Positions 8,508-17,445 are shown, counted from the stretch's first letter. The stretch: DNA of 64,000 bases from Martelella mediterranea DSM 17316 (GCF_002043005.1 NZ_CP020330.1:2002001-2066000); one strand, 5' to 3'. Numbers and translations are program-made. Notes: generated by a model from the letters alone, not told the origin.

Positions 8508-9151
8508 CGCGGCTCCCTGTCGGCTTGTTCAGGATCGCGATGGTCGATCCGGTCGATCCAGGCGGATGCCTTGCGGGTGGCTTCGACCAGCATCGGCTTG
8601 GGCGCCTCGAACCATTCGTCGGGGCGCAGTTCGCGCCGCGTTCGGACATGGTCGAGCGCGACCTGAAGCGTCGGGTAGCGGTCGGGCATCTGCTTGTGCA
8701 GCAGCAGCGCCACCAGCGCCACCGAGCGGCTGCGGCCGCCCCGGCAGTTCACCAGCACGTTGCCGCGTTCGCGACGTGGATAGGAGGCGCGGTCGGGCAG
8801 GATCTGCGACAGCGCGCCGAGCAACTGGTAATAGCCGGCGAGCATCATCGTCTCGGCATTGCCGGCGCCATCGACGAGGCCGAGCTTGTAATAGCGGTAG
8901 GCCCCGTGGCCATAGGTCAGATGGCCCTCTTCCACTGCCGGATCGGGCGCGTCGACCACGTTGATGTCGAGATTGACGGCGCAGTTCACCACGGTCGTGA
9001 TGTTGTGTTCGCGTAAAAGCGGCAGGTTCGACATGCCCTCGCGGCCGCCGACATAGACGGCGATTCCATAGGGCTCCAGCCGTTCCTCGATCAGGCTGAT
9101 TTCGGGACGGTCATAGCGGGGCGACTTGGGCATCGGGCTGGCGTGGTTCAT
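8504..9151 (-). CDS. CX5R (dual-specificity/PTP-like) phosphatase
   Basis: Cysteine-based phosphatase of 215 residues with a P-loop NCRGGRSRS near residues 150-158, fitting C-x5-R-S. The usual His before the catalytic Cys is Asn here. An upstream acidic loop (LVDGAG, about residue 105) could hold the general acid. The start at 9151 overlaps the upstream IMPase stop (ATGA). An open frame continues to 9595, but that part duplicates the IMPase gene in another frame. There is no signal peptide. The family includes protein phosphatases but also lipid, inositol-phosphate and nucleotide phosphatases, and the operon favours a small-molecule substrate. Its stop overlaps the next gene's start. Confidence 0.8.
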   Translation of the reverse strand: MNHASPMPKSPRYDRPEISLIEERLEPYGIAVYVGGREGMSNLPLLREHNITTVVNCAVNLDINVVDAPDPAVEEGHLTYGHGAYRYYKLGLVDGAGNAETMMLAGYYQLLGALSQILPDRASYPRRERGNVLVNCRGGRSRSVALVALLLHKQMPDRYPTLQVALDHVRTRRELRPDEWFEAPKPMLVEATRKASAWIDRIDHRDPEQADREPR

Positions 9152-9993
9152 GCGATCATCCTTGCGCGATCTGTTTCGTTCGAAAGCGATGCCAGCGGAA
9201 TGCCGGTCGCGGCGCTGACTTCCGAGGCCAGCGCCGGCACGACGGCCAGCACGGGGCCGCCCTGGCCGAGGCCATCTGCCGGCAGGTCGCTGACCCGGCC
9301 GCCGGCCTCCTCGACCAGCAGCAGTCCGGCGAGGCAATCCCAGGCATTCATGTGCAGCTCGGCATAACCGTCCGAGCGGCCATCGGCAACATAGGCAAGC
9401 CCCAGCGCGCCGGAGGCGGCGCGGCGGACATTCGCGCCGTAATCGAGCAAGCGGTTCATGACCGTCAGATAATCCTTCTGCGGGCGGCGGTTGCTCCAGC
9501 CGAGCTCCAGGCAGGCGGCGGAGAAGCTGCGGGTTCCGGCGACATGGATCGGCCGATCGTTGCAGGTCGCGCCCGCGCCGCGCCGGGCAAACCACAGCTC
9601 CTTCGTCGCGGGAGCGTAGATCGCGCCGATCTCGGTAATGCCGTCACGCACATAGGCGATCGAAATGCAGAAATGCGGGATTCCGCGGGCAAAGTTGGCG
9701 GTGCCGTCGATCGGGTCGACGACCCAGACCGAGCGTCCGGAAACCGCGCCGCCGGTTTCCTCGCCGAGGAATTCGTCTTCCGGCAAGGCTTCGGCGAGGC
9801 GTGCTTTCAGGTGGGCTTCAACGGCGGCGTCGGTCTCGGTCAGGAAGTCCTGCGATCCCTTCATCGCGATCTCTTCGGATTCGCGGCGGCGGAAACCGTC
9901 GAGCGCGATCCGGCCGGCGCTTTGGGCAATGGAAAGGCACAGCTCGGCACGATCGATGATCTGCTTGTCTGCTGATTTGGCTGCTTGGCTCAT
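9148..9993 (-). CDS. Inositol monophosphatase family protein, copy 1
   Basis: Mg2+-dependent sugar/inositol phosphomonoesterase of 281 residues, the normal family length. The metal-binding motifs are intact: LGEETGG (about residue 75), VVDPIDGTANFARG (about 91-104), and MNAWDCLAGLLLVEEAGG (about 216-233). The protein is cytoplasmic, with no leader. It is one of two IMPase-family genes in tandem in this operon, separated by 70 bp and clearly diverged. That suggests two steps or two substrates rather than a recent duplicate. Besides inositol-1-phosphate, IMPase relatives act on fructose-1,6-bisphosphate, histidinol phosphate and PAP. The transport context points to an imported organophosphate. 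Confidence 0.88.
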   Translation of the reverse strand: MSQAAKSADKQIIDRAELCLSIAQSAGRIALDGFRRRESEEIAMKGSQDFLTETDAAVEAHLKARLAEALPEDEFLGEETGGAVSGRSVWVVDPIDGTANFARGIPHFCISIAYVRDGITEIGAIYAPATKELWFARRGAGATCNDRPIHVAGTRSFSAACLELGWSNRRPQKDYLTVMNRLLDYGANVRRAASGALGLAYVADGRSDGYAELHMNAWDCLAGLLLVEEAGGRVSDLPADGLGQGGPVLAVVPALASEVSAATGIPLASLSNETDRARMIA

Positions 9994-10063
9994 GCAGGGG
10001 AGACTCCGTGTAAGAGACGGCGCGCTGGCGCCAGAAATTTGACATGTGCGGGAGCGCGGAACG

Positions 10064-10933
10064 TCATAGCGCCGGGGCCATGGCGCTTGCGCGGCGGCGG
10101 AAATCGATGGCGTCTGCGACCCGGTCGAGCGTCGGAAAGCGGCTGCCGGGGCCGTGGGCGACGTAACCCGGGCAATGATGCGCCGGCGCGCCGTCCGGCT
10201 GTTTGCCGAGCGTCAGCGGGCGGTAGCTGCCACCGGCGCGTTCCAGGATCAGGATCGCGGCGGTGACGTCCCAGGCGTTGACGCCGAAACCGGCCGCCGC
10301 ATCCGCCCAGCCTGCCGCGACATGGCAGAGGCTGAGCGCCGCGCTGCCGGGCCGGCGCAGGCAGGAGAAGGCGGAGATCAGATCGCCGAGCCCGGCCAAT
10401 GCCGCCTCGCGGCCTTCAAGGCGGAAATCGCGCTGCACCGGATAACCGGTAATCAGCGTCGCGCGCGCCTCGTCGCGGGCTTCAGGGCAGCGGAGCGGCG
10501 CGCCGTTGACAAAGGCGCCGTCGCTATCGGCGGAAAACATCGTGTCGGACATCGGATCGTAGACAGCGCCGGCGACGATCTTCCCATCGACCACGGCCCC
10601 GATCGAGACGCACCAGAAGGCAAGGCCCGCGGCGAAATTCGAGGTGCCGTCGATCGGATCGACGAACCACTTGACCGGCCCCTTGCCGATCTCGCCGCCT
10701 TCCTCGCCGACAATGGCCGACTGCGGGACTTCGGTCAGAAGATGCTCGCGGATTGTTGCCTCGGTGCGCTTGTCATGCACCGTCACCGGATCGTGCAGGT
10801 CGACCTTGTAGTCCACGGCCATGTCGGCGCGAAACACCTGGGTCAGCGGTGTTCCGGCCGCGCGCGCCACGGTTTCGGCGACGTCGCGCAGGCGGGCGGG
10901 GGAGGGGATCGCGGTTTCGGCGATGGCGGTCAT
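10064..10933 (-). CDS. Inositol monophosphatase family protein, copy 2
   Basis: Second Mg2+-dependent phosphatase of the operon, 289 residues from the ATG at 10933. The frame is open to 11170, but the extra residues overlap the upstream binding-protein gene. The motifs VGEEGG (about residue 74), FVDPIDGTSNFAAG (about 90-103) and VNAWDVTAAILILERAGG (about 217-234) give a complete metal site. It directly follows the third binding-protein gene, from which it is separated by a strong hairpin at 10959-10983. Transporter, then IMPase, IMPase, CX5R phosphatase and phosphoesterase reads as import followed by stepwise phosphate removal. Confidence 0.88.
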   Translation of the reverse strand: MTAIAETAIPSPARLRDVAETVARAAGTPLTQVFRADMAVDYKVDLHDPVTVHDKRTEATIREHLLTEVPQSAIVGEEGGEIGKGPVKWFVDPIDGTSNFAAGLAFWCVSIGAVVDGKIVAGAVYDPMSDTMFSADSDGAFVNGAPLRCPEARDEARATLITGYPVQRDFRLEGREAALAGLGDLISAFSCLRRPGSAALSLCHVAAGWADAAAGFGVNAWDVTAAILILERAGGSYRPLTLGKQPDGAPAHHCPGYVAHGPGSRFPTLDRVADAIDFRRRASAMAPAL

Positions 10934-10958
10934 CGTGTTTGGTCCTTCATTGTCCTGT

Positions 10959-10983
10959 CCCCGGGCCCATCGAAGGCCCGGGG
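10959..10983 (-). terminator. Intercistronic hairpin after binding-protein copy 1
   Basis: CCCCGGGCC (10959-10967) and GGCCCGGGG (10975-10983) form a perfect 9-bp GC stem with a 7-base loop between the binding protein and IMPase copy 2. There is no U-tract, so partial termination or protection of the upstream mRNA from 3' decay is more likely than a full stop. Confidence 0.6.
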
Positions 10984-11000
10984 TTTCGCGGCTTGGGAGA

Positions 11001-12119
11001 TCAGCGGCTGTAGTGGATGCGCCAGAAATCCTGCCAGTCCTGGCGGGTGTCCCAGTCTTCCAGGCCGGTCGTGGAATCATAGGCCTGCAGGTTGTCCCAA
11101 AGGTCGACGATGCCGGATGGCTCGTCCGCGGGCATGGCGATCGTGGTGTTGGTCGGCACCTTGCCGTCAACCATCTGCGGCGCGATGCCTTCCTCGGTCA
11201 GGACGTAGTGCACGAACAGCTTGGCCGCGTTCGGGCTGTCGGTGCCGGTCGCGATCAGCGCCAGCTTGGAATAGGTCCAGCCGACCCAGGGCTCCAGCGT
11301 GTCGCAAATGGCCATCGCATAGCCCTTGTCCGCGACGTCGCGGAACTTGGCGGAAGACATCAGTCCGATGAACGGCTTCTCCTGACCGGGCGCGCCGACG
11401 GCGGCGGAGGTGTTGTCGTCGCCTTCGGTCACCAGCGGCGCGTTCGCCCCGATGGCCGCGACCCAGGCCTTGGTGGCGCTGTCGAACTCGGTTTCGAGCG
11501 GCTTGCCGTAGTGTGCCTCGTAGGCGGCCCGGATCTCGTCGTCGTGATGGCTTTCCATCTGGCTGAACCAGTCGGTGTAGCTCGACTTCGAAAGCGGGTC
11601 GATCATGGCGAAGCGACGGTTCCATTCCGGGTCCGTCAGCGCCCAGATGTTGTCCACCGGGCAGGCATCATGGACCTCGGTATTATAGGCGAACACATTG
11701 GCATTCGTGGTCACCGTCAACGGGTCCTGATAGCTTTCCGGGATAACCTCGGCCATGTCGGGCGGCAGGTAGTTGTAGATGAAATTTTCCGGTATCAACT
11801 GGGCCAGCGCCGCCGGGGCGTCGGTGATCATCAGAACGTCGCCCTGAACGTTGCCGGCCTGCGATTCCCGGATCACCATTTCGAGCTGCGAGGTCGCGCT
11901 GACCTTCTGGCCGATGGCGTCGATGCCGTACTTGTCGGAGAAGGCCTCGGCCATCTCGACGATCTTGCCGGTGCTGTCATAGACGGTGAGCTGCGGCTCT
12001 CCCTTTGCCGCCTCGACAAGCGCATCGAGGTTGAAATCCTGTGCAAGGGCCGGCGTTGCCAACGCGGCGGCGAGTGCCAGGGCGGTGATGCTCGTTTGCA
12101 TCTGGGTCAATCTCTTCAT
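11001..12119 (-). CDS. ABC transporter periplasmic binding protein (FbpA/AfuA-like, family 1), paralog 1
   Basis: Periplasmic solute receptor of 372 residues with a signal peptide (residues 1-26, ALA cleavage box). The mature protein begins QDFNLDALVEAAKGEPQLTV, the opening of FbpA-type receptors. The protein ends in DTRQDWQDFWRIHYSR, nearly identical to the ends of the two neighbouring paralogs. FbpA-fold receptors bind Fe3+, but the related AfuA binds hexose phosphates. The phosphatases downstream argue for an organophosphate ligand here. It is the third of three tandem receptors and the last transporter gene before the enzymes. The ATG has a GGGGAGGAG ribosome site. Confidence 0.86.
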   Translation of the reverse strand: MKRLTQMQTSITALALAAALATPALAQDFNLDALVEAAKGEPQLTVYDSTGKIVEMAEAFSDKYGIDAIGQKVSATSQLEMVIRESQAGNVQGDVLMITDAPAALAQLIPENFIYNYLPPDMAEVIPESYQDPLTVTTNANVFAYNTEVHDACPVDNIWALTDPEWNRRFAMIDPLSKSSYTDWFSQMESHHDDEIRAAYEAHYGKPLETEFDSATKAWVAAIGANAPLVTEGDDNTSAAVGAPGQEKPFIGLMSSAKFRDVADKGYAMAICDTLEPWVGWTYSKLALIATGTDSPNAAKLFVHYVLTEEGIAPQMVDGKVPTNTTIAMPADEPSGIVDLWDNLQAYDSTTGLEDWDTRQDWQDFWRIHYSR

Positions 12120-12142
12120 TTCGGGTCTCCTCCCCTTGTGAT

Positions 12143-12166
12143 GGCCGGGCGGCGGTGCGCCCGGCC
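12143..12166 (-). terminator. Intercistronic hairpin between binding-protein copies 2 and 1
   Basis: GGCCGGGCG (12143-12151) pairs perfectly with CGCCCGGCC (12158-12166) around a 6-base loop, just after the stop of paralog 2. It is the same kind of stem seen after the other two copies, and fits mRNA stabilisation or partial termination. Confidence 0.6.
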
Positions 12167-12173
12167 GTTTTGT

Positions 12174-13283
12174 CTATCGGCTGTAGTTCAGGCGCCAGAA
12201 ATCCTGCCAGTCCTGCCGGGTGTCGTAGTCCTCGGCGGCGGTGGAAAGGTCGTAGGTCAGCAACTGGTCCCAGGCGGCGCCGATGCCCGAAGGCTCGTCG
12301 TCGGGCAGGGACACCTCGGTATTGGCGGACTTCTTGCCGTCGTCGGCCTGCGGAGCAATGCCTTCGGCCGTCATCACGTAGTGGATGAAAAGCTTCGCCG
12401 CGTTCGGGCTGTCGGTACCGGCGGCGATCAGGCCGACGCCGGCATTGGTGAAGCCGAGCCAGGGCTCAATGCCCTTGCAGAGGCCGAGCTTGTAGCCGGA
12501 ATCCGCATTGTCGCGGTACTTGGCCGAACTCATCAGGCCCATGAAACCTTCCTTCTGGCCGGGCGCGCCCACTGCCTCCGCCGCGTTGCTGTCGGAGCTG
12601 CCCAGAAGCGGCGCGTTGGCCGCCAGCATGGCGACCCATTGCTCGGTCGCGCTTTGCTCTGAGGTGTCGATCGGCTTGCCGAAGAAGTCCGCATAGGCGG
12701 CGGCGAGCGCGTCATTGCCATGGGATTCCATCTGGTTGAACCAGTCGGTGTAGACCGACTTGTTCAGCGGGTCCTGCATGGCGACCTTGCCGTGCCATTC
12801 CGGCTGCGTCAGTTCCCAGACATTCGAGACCGGGCAGGTATCATAGAGCTCGGTGTTATAGGTCCAGACATTGGCCATGGTGACCACGACCAGCGGGTCC
12901 TGGTAACGCGCCTCGATCGCGTCGGCGAGGTCCGGCGGCACCCAGCTCACCGCGAAGTCGTTGGGCAATAGTTCTGCAATTGCCGCCGGCGCATCCGAGA
13001 TGATCGAGACGTCGCCCTGCACGTTTCCGGCCATCGCCTCGCGCGCCATCATTTCGAGTTGAGCGTGGGCCTTGACCTTCTGGCCGACCGCGTCAACGCC
13101 GTATTTCGCGGAAAAGTTCTCCGCCATGGTCACGATCTTGCCGGTGCTGTCGAACACGGTCAGTTGCGGCTCTCCCTTCGCCGCCTCGATCAGCACGTCG
13201 AGATCGAATTCCTCGGCCTGAGCGCCCATAGCCGTCAGGCAAAGGGCGATCGCGCCGGTGGCTTTCAACATCATCAGTCTCAT
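12174..13283 (-). CDS. ABC transporter periplasmic binding protein, paralog 2
   Basis: Receptor of 369 residues, paralogous to its two neighbours. The signal peptide covers residues 1-23 (AQA cleavage box). The mature start EEFDLDVLIEAAKGEPQLTV and the tail DTRQDWQDFWRLNYSR align directly with both paralogs, as do internal blocks such as VGAPGQKEGFMGLMSSAKYR and AAGTDSPNAAKLFIHYVMTA. The start at 13283 has a GGAGAGGAAAGAC ribosome site; an upstream in-frame start at 13340 does not. One permease and one ATPase must serve all three receptors, so the copies probably widen ligand range or affinity rather than build separate transporters. Confidence 0.86.
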   Translation of the reverse strand: MRLMMLKATGAIALCLTAMGAQAEEFDLDVLIEAAKGEPQLTVFDSTGKIVTMAENFSAKYGVDAVGQKVKAHAQLEMMAREAMAGNVQGDVSIISDAPAAIAELLPNDFAVSWVPPDLADAIEARYQDPLVVVTMANVWTYNTELYDTCPVSNVWELTQPEWHGKVAMQDPLNKSVYTDWFNQMESHGNDALAAAYADFFGKPIDTSEQSATEQWVAMLAANAPLLGSSDSNAAEAVGAPGQKEGFMGLMSSAKYRDNADSGYKLGLCKGIEPWLGFTNAGVGLIAAGTDSPNAAKLFIHYVMTAEGIAPQADDGKKSANTEVSLPDDEPSGIGAAWDQLLTYDLSTAAEDYDTRQDWQDFWRLNYSR

Positions 13284-13315
13284 GTCTTTCCTCTCCTCCC
13301 GTTGAAATGGTTGCG

Positions 13316-13334
13316 GCCCGCTCCTCCGGCGGGC
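13316..13334 (-). terminator. Intercistronic hairpin between binding-protein copies 3 and 2
   Basis: GCCCGC (13316-13321) pairs with GCGGGC (13329-13334) just after the stop of paralog 3. It is shorter than the other two stems, but in the same place relative to the gene. Confidence 0.45.
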
Positions 13335-13340
13335 GGGCAT

Positions 13341-14462
13341 TTATCGGCTGTAGTGAATACGCCAGAAGTCCTGCCAGTCCTGGCGTTTGTCGAAGTCTTC
13401 CGCCGCGGTGGCGGTGTCGTACACCATCAATTCGTCCATGTAGTCCGCGACACCCGATACCTCCTCCGGATTGGCCGGCACGGCGGCGTTGGACGAGACC
13501 TTGCCGTCGACCGACATCGGCGCGATGCCCTCTTCGCTGAGCAGGTAGTGGACGAACAGCTTCGCCGCGTTCGGGCTGTCGGTGCCGGAAGCCATCACGG
13601 CGAGACCCGGATAGAGCCAGCCGGCAAAGGGCTGCATGCCGCCGCAAATGCCGAGCGCGGTTTCGCCGCTCTCGTTGGAGCGGAACTTGGCGGTGGACAT
13701 GATACCGAAGAATGGTTCTGCCTGCCCGACCGCGCCCACGGCTTCAGCCACCGACGTGCTGTCGCCCAGAAGCGGCGCGTTCTCGCCATACATCCGCACC
13801 CATTGCTGGGTTGCGCTTTCCTCCGACCGATCGATCGGCTTGCCGAAATGGGCCTCGTAGGCCTCCGCCATGGCGTCGTCGTGATGGGTCTCGAGCTGGT
13901 TGAACCAGTCGGCGTAGTTGGGCTTCACCAGCGGGTCGAGCATGGCGACCTTGCCGTGCCATTCCGGCTCGGTCAGAGCCCAGATATTGTCGACCGGGCA
14001 GGCATCATAGGCCTCGGTGGAATAGGCCCAGACATGCGGGTCCGAGACCACGACCAGCGGGTCCTGCTGGCCTTCTGGAATGTTGCCCGCAAGGTCCGGC
14101 GGCAGCCAGCTAGTGACGATGCCTTCCGGGATCAACTGCGCCATGATCGAGCCGACATCGGCGGCAACGCTCAGATCGCCGACAATGTTGCCGGCTTGGT
14201 ATTCGCGGATCATCAGGTCGATCTGGTCGGCCTCGTTCACTTTCTTGCCGGTGGCCTCGACGCCGTAGGCCTCGGTGAAGGCCTCGGCGGTGCGCACGAT
14301 CTTGCCGGTGACCGCATAGACGGTGATCGGCGGTTCGGCGCGTGCGGCCTCGACGAGGGCGTCGAGATCGAAGTCACTTTCCTCGGCCGTTGCCGCGCCT
14401 CCCAGCGCGATGCCGATGGCCAGGGCGACAAGCGCAGTGGTGGTTTTCAGTTTGATCGTCAA
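13341..14462 (-). CDS. ABC transporter periplasmic binding protein, paralog 3
   Basis: First of the three tandem receptors in transcription order, 373 residues. It appears to start at a TTG (14460-14462) eight bases after a GGGAGG ribosome site; no ATG fits. The signal peptide runs to residue 26 (ATA cleavage box). The mature part begins EESDFDLDALVEAARAEPPI and the tail is DKRQDWQDFWRIHYSR, matching the paralogs. It is the most diverged in the middle, for example ISFGI-type replacements around FFGIMSTAKFRSNESGE. Its place directly after the ATPase suggests it is the original receptor of the system. The ligand is inferred to be a phosphorylated small molecule. Confidence 0.84.
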   Translation of the reverse strand: MTIKLKTTTALVALAIGIALGGAATAEESDFDLDALVEAARAEPPITVYAVTGKIVRTAEAFTEAYGVEATGKKVNEADQIDLMIREYQAGNIVGDLSVAADVGSIMAQLIPEGIVTSWLPPDLAGNIPEGQQDPLVVVSDPHVWAYSTEAYDACPVDNIWALTEPEWHGKVAMLDPLVKPNYADWFNQLETHHDDAMAEAYEAHFGKPIDRSEESATQQWVRMYGENAPLLGDSTSVAEAVGAVGQAEPFFGIMSTAKFRSNESGETALGICGGMQPFAGWLYPGLAVMASGTDSPNAAKLFVHYLLSEEGIAPMSVDGKVSSNAAVPANPEEVSGVADYMDELMVYDTATAAEDFDKRQDWQDFWRIHYSR

Positions 14463-14490
14463 ATGGTTCTCCTCCCTTTGAAACAGTGGT

Positions 14491-15609
14491 TTAAGCGGCG
14501 GCCGCGGCCAGAACCTCGTCCGCCGCGCGGATACGGTCGCCCCTGGCGTCGAAGACGTTGAGCGCGCGCGCCGGAACGCGGAAATACATCCGGTCGCCCT
14601 CGCGCACGTCTGGCGCGACGTGGGTATTCATGAAGATCACCTCGTTGCCGGTCTCGAGCTCGATGATCCAGCTTCCGCCGGTGGGCAGGATCGCGGCCAC
14701 CCGCGCCGGCGCGCCGAAATCGCTGTCGGCGAGGTCGTCCTTGCCGGCGACCAGCGAAATCGCCTCGGGCCGGATACCGACCGAGCCGATGCCGGAAATC
14801 TCGGGATGACGCCTGGCAAGAAAGCGCATCACGGTCTGGACCAGTTCGTCCTTGCGCTCGAAGTCGAGGATGTTGATCGGCGGCGAGCCCACGAATTCGG
14901 CGACGAAGCGGTTTGCGGGTCGCTCGTAGATGTCGTCCGGTGTGCCCAATTGCTGCAGCGTGCCCTCGTTCATCACCGCGATCGTGTCGGCAAGCGTCAT
15001 CGCTTCCCACTGGTCGTGGGTGACGAACACGATGGTGGTCGAGAACTGGGTGTGGATGCGCTTCAGTTCCGCCCGCATTTCAAGGCGCAGGCGGGCGTCG
15101 AGGTTCGACAGCGGTTCGTCGAGAAGCAGCACGCTCGGGTTCACCGCCAGCATGCGGGCGAGCGCCACGCGCTGCTGCTGGCCGCCCGAAAGCTGCGAGG
15201 GGTAGCGTTTGCCGTACTTGCCGATGCCGAGCGCCTCCATCACCTCGGCGGTGCGCTTCTGGCGCTCGGCCTTGGCCACTTTGCGCAGCTTGAGGCCGAA
15301 TTCGACATTCTGCTCGATGGTCAGGTGCGGCCACAGCGCGTAGCTCTGGAACACCAGCCCCATGCCGCGCTTTTCGGGCGCGATGAAGGTGGCCGTCTCG
15401 GGGCAGTCGACGACGCGGTCGCCCACGGCCAGTTCGCCGCTGGAGAGGTTCTCCAGCCCCGCGATCATCCTGAGCGTCGTGGTCTTGCCGCAACCCGAGG
15501 GGCCGAGCAGGCAGAGGAACTCTCCATCGGCGACCGAAAGGTCCAGTTGGTGGATCGCCTCATAGGCGCCGTAGCTCTTCTTGATGTTCTTCAGCGTAAT
15601 TCCCGGCAT
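14491..15609 (-). CDS. ABC transporter ATP-binding protein (FbpC/PotA type with TOBE domain)
   Basis: Cytoplasmic ATPase of 372 residues that powers the importer. Walker A is GPSGCGKTT (about residues 37-45), the ABC signature LSGGQQQRVALARM (about 139), Walker B VLLLDEPLSNLD, and the H-loop VTHDQWEAM. The C-terminal ~120 residues form a TOBE-type regulatory domain. It lies 3 bp after the permease stop, with a GGGAGG ribosome site. The ferric/polyamine/sugar-phosphate subgroup shares this plan, so the sequence fixes the transporter class but not the ligand. Confidence 0.92.
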   Translation of the reverse strand: MPGITLKNIKKSYGAYEAIHQLDLSVADGEFLCLLGPSGCGKTTTLRMIAGLENLSSGELAVGDRVVDCPETATFIAPEKRGMGLVFQSYALWPHLTIEQNVEFGLKLRKVAKAERQKRTAEVMEALGIGKYGKRYPSQLSGGQQQRVALARMLAVNPSVLLLDEPLSNLDARLRLEMRAELKRIHTQFSTTIVFVTHDQWEAMTLADTIAVMNEGTLQQLGTPDDIYERPANRFVAEFVGSPPINILDFERKDELVQTVMRFLARRHPEISGIGSVGIRPEAISLVAGKDDLADSDFGAPARVAAILPTGGSWIIELETGNEVIFMNTHVAPDVREGDRMYFRVPARALNVFDARGDRIRAADEVLAAAAA

Positions 15610-15612
15610 GGC

Positions 15613-17445
15613 TTATCCTCCCAGGCCTTCGGCGAGATTTGTCTTGGTAAGTTTCTGTGCTGCGAGCGTGCCGAAATAGGCGAGCCCCGCGACGATCAGG
15701 ACCACCGCATTGGCGGCCTGGGTGTAGTTGTAGTCGACGAGCCGCAGCGAATAGGTCGTCAGCACGTCGGTGGAAGGCACGGCCAGCACCACGAACAGGC
15801 TGAGCCCCTTGATGCCGGAGATGAACGGCAGCAGCACGCCGGTGACCAGCGAGCCCTTCTGGATCGGCACGACGATGCGGGTCATGCGGTGGAACCAACC
15901 CGATCCCGCGACCTGCGCGGCCTCCTCCGGCTCCTTGCCGAGCTGCATCATCGCCGAGATGCCGGCGCGCGAGGCATAGGGCATCTGGTCGGCAATCAGC
16001 GCCAGGATCAGGATCGCCATCGTGCCGTAAAGCGCCGGTATCGGGCCGCGCTGCACGGCGAACAGCGACAGATAGGCGGCCGCGAAGGCGATGCCCGGCA
16101 CCAGATAGGGAAAGAAGGTCACCTGCCTGAGAAAACTGCCAAGCGGGCGCAGCGGCGTACGAACCACGGCATAGCCCACGAGCAGGCCAAGCAGGCCCGA
16201 GACGACCGAGGCCGAGCCGACGATCCACAGCGTGTTCCAGGCCGCGCTCCACAGTTCCGGCGTCAACAGAATGCCCTGCTGCAGCGCGACCGTGTCCAGA
16301 TTGGTGCCGAGCCAGTAATCCAGCGTGAAATTGTCCCAGGTAAAGCGGGCCGGAACATGCATGACGGTGGACAGGAACAGGGTCAGGACCGGCAGGCCGA
16401 CGCTGATCAGGAAGATGAAGGCGGCGAAGCCGGTTGCCGGCAAGCGCAAGCCGCGCAACCGGCTCAACCGGTTCATCGAGCCCTTGGAGCCCACGGTCAC
16501 GAACCGGCGCGCCTCGCGGATCAGATAGGCGTCGATGAGCAGAGTCATGATGCCGAGGATCATGATCGAGGCGGCCAGCACGCCGGCAACGCCGGTCTGG
16601 CGCGAGCCGAGATTGCGGTAGAGCGAGGTGGCGAGCACGTCGAACTTCACCGGCAGGCCCAGCACATAGGCGACGCCGAACTCGCCGAGGCATTTTGCGA
16701 AGATCAGCACGATCGCCGAAATCAGCGCCGGCTTCATCAGCGGCAGCACGATCGACCAGGCGATCCGGCCGCGGCTGGCGCCCAGCATGCGCGCGCTGTC
16801 CTCAAGCTGGCTGTCGAAGCGACGGAGCGCGCTGCCGAACAGCAAAATGATGAAGGGGGTATAGTGCAGCGCCAGGATGACGGTGATCGGCACCTGGCCG
16901 TAAGCCAGCCAGTCCGGCGGCGAGAAACCCATCGCCTCGACCCAGCCCTGCTGGCCGCCGACCGTGCGGTTCTTGAACAGCGTGGTCCAGGCCAGCGCGA
17001 AGGTCCACGCCGGCAGCATGTAGGGCACAATCAGAGCCGTGGCGAACCAGCGCCGGGCAAACATGTCGGTGCGGCTGATCAGCCAGGCAAGGATGCCGCC
17101 GACGATCACCGATACGATGATCGCGCCGAAGGCGACGCTGAGCGTGTTTCGCAAAGGCTCCCAGAACATGTCGCGGGCGACCGGAGAGAAGAAGGTCCTG
17201 TGCAGGTAATAGCTGGTCCACTCACCGACAGCTGTATCGGTGCGGCGTGAATCGCCGAACTGCGTCTGTACCGCGTCAAGCAGGATCGAGATAATCGGAA
17301 CGACGATCAGATAGGTGAACAGGGCCGCCATCAACAGGCCGATCACCGTGGTCGGTTCCCGCATGGCGATCCGGGTTCGGTATTTCAGTCGTGTGGTCCA
17401 GCTCGACCGGGCCGGTCGGCCAATTGGCTCCGCGGCGTTACTCAT
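15613..17445 (-). CDS. ABC transporter fused double permease (FbpB/AfuB type)
   Basis: Inner-membrane permease of 610 residues made of two fused binding-protein-dependent transport domains, about residues 40-310 and 330-600. Each has six or so membrane segments and an EAA-like coupling loop (SARMLGASRGRIAWSIVLPL in the first half, AAQVAGSGWFHRMTRIVVPI in the second). A single fused polypeptide is typical of the FbpB/AfuB subgroup, so no second permease gene is needed. The ATG at 17445 overlaps the stop of a short leader peptide (ATGAGTAA), so its translation is probably coupled to that leader. It is the first structural gene of the operon. Confidence 0.9.
   Translation of the reverse strand: MSNAAEPIGRPARSSWTTRLKYRTRIAMREPTTVIGLLMAALFTYLIVVPIISILLDAVQTQFGDSRRTDTAVGEWTSYYLHRTFFSPVARDMFWEPLRNTLSVAFGAIIVSVIVGGILAWLISRTDMFARRWFATALIVPYMLPAWTFALAWTTLFKNRTVGGQQGWVEAMGFSPPDWLAYGQVPITVILALHYTPFIILLFGSALRRFDSQLEDSARMLGASRGRIAWSIVLPLMKPALISAIVLIFAKCLGEFGVAYVLGLPVKFDVLATSLYRNLGSRQTGVAGVLAASIMILGIMTLLIDAYLIREARRFVTVGSKGSMNRLSRLRGLRLPATGFAAFIFLISVGLPVLTLFLSTVMHVPARFTWDNFTLDYWLGTNLDTVALQQGILLTPELWSAAWNTLWIVGSASVVSGLLGLLVGYAVVRTPLRPLGSFLRQVTFFPYLVPGIAFAAAYLSLFAVQRGPIPALYGTMAILILALIADQMPYASRAGISAMMQLGKEPEEAAQVAGSGWFHRMTRIVVPIQKGSLVTGVLLPFISGIKGLSLFVVLAVPSTDVLTTYSLRLVDYNYTQAANAVVLIVAGLAYFGTLAAQKLTKTNLAEGLGG

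Noticed and set aside
10821..12662. Plus-strand open frame opposite two binding proteins
   Set aside because: Antisense to signal-peptide-bearing receptors; composition is of shadow type.
14620..17250. Plus-strand open frame of about 876 codons
   Set aside because: It is antisense to the ATPase and permease genes, is rich in His, Gln, Arg and Asp, and has no domain pattern; it is a GC-rich shadow frame.
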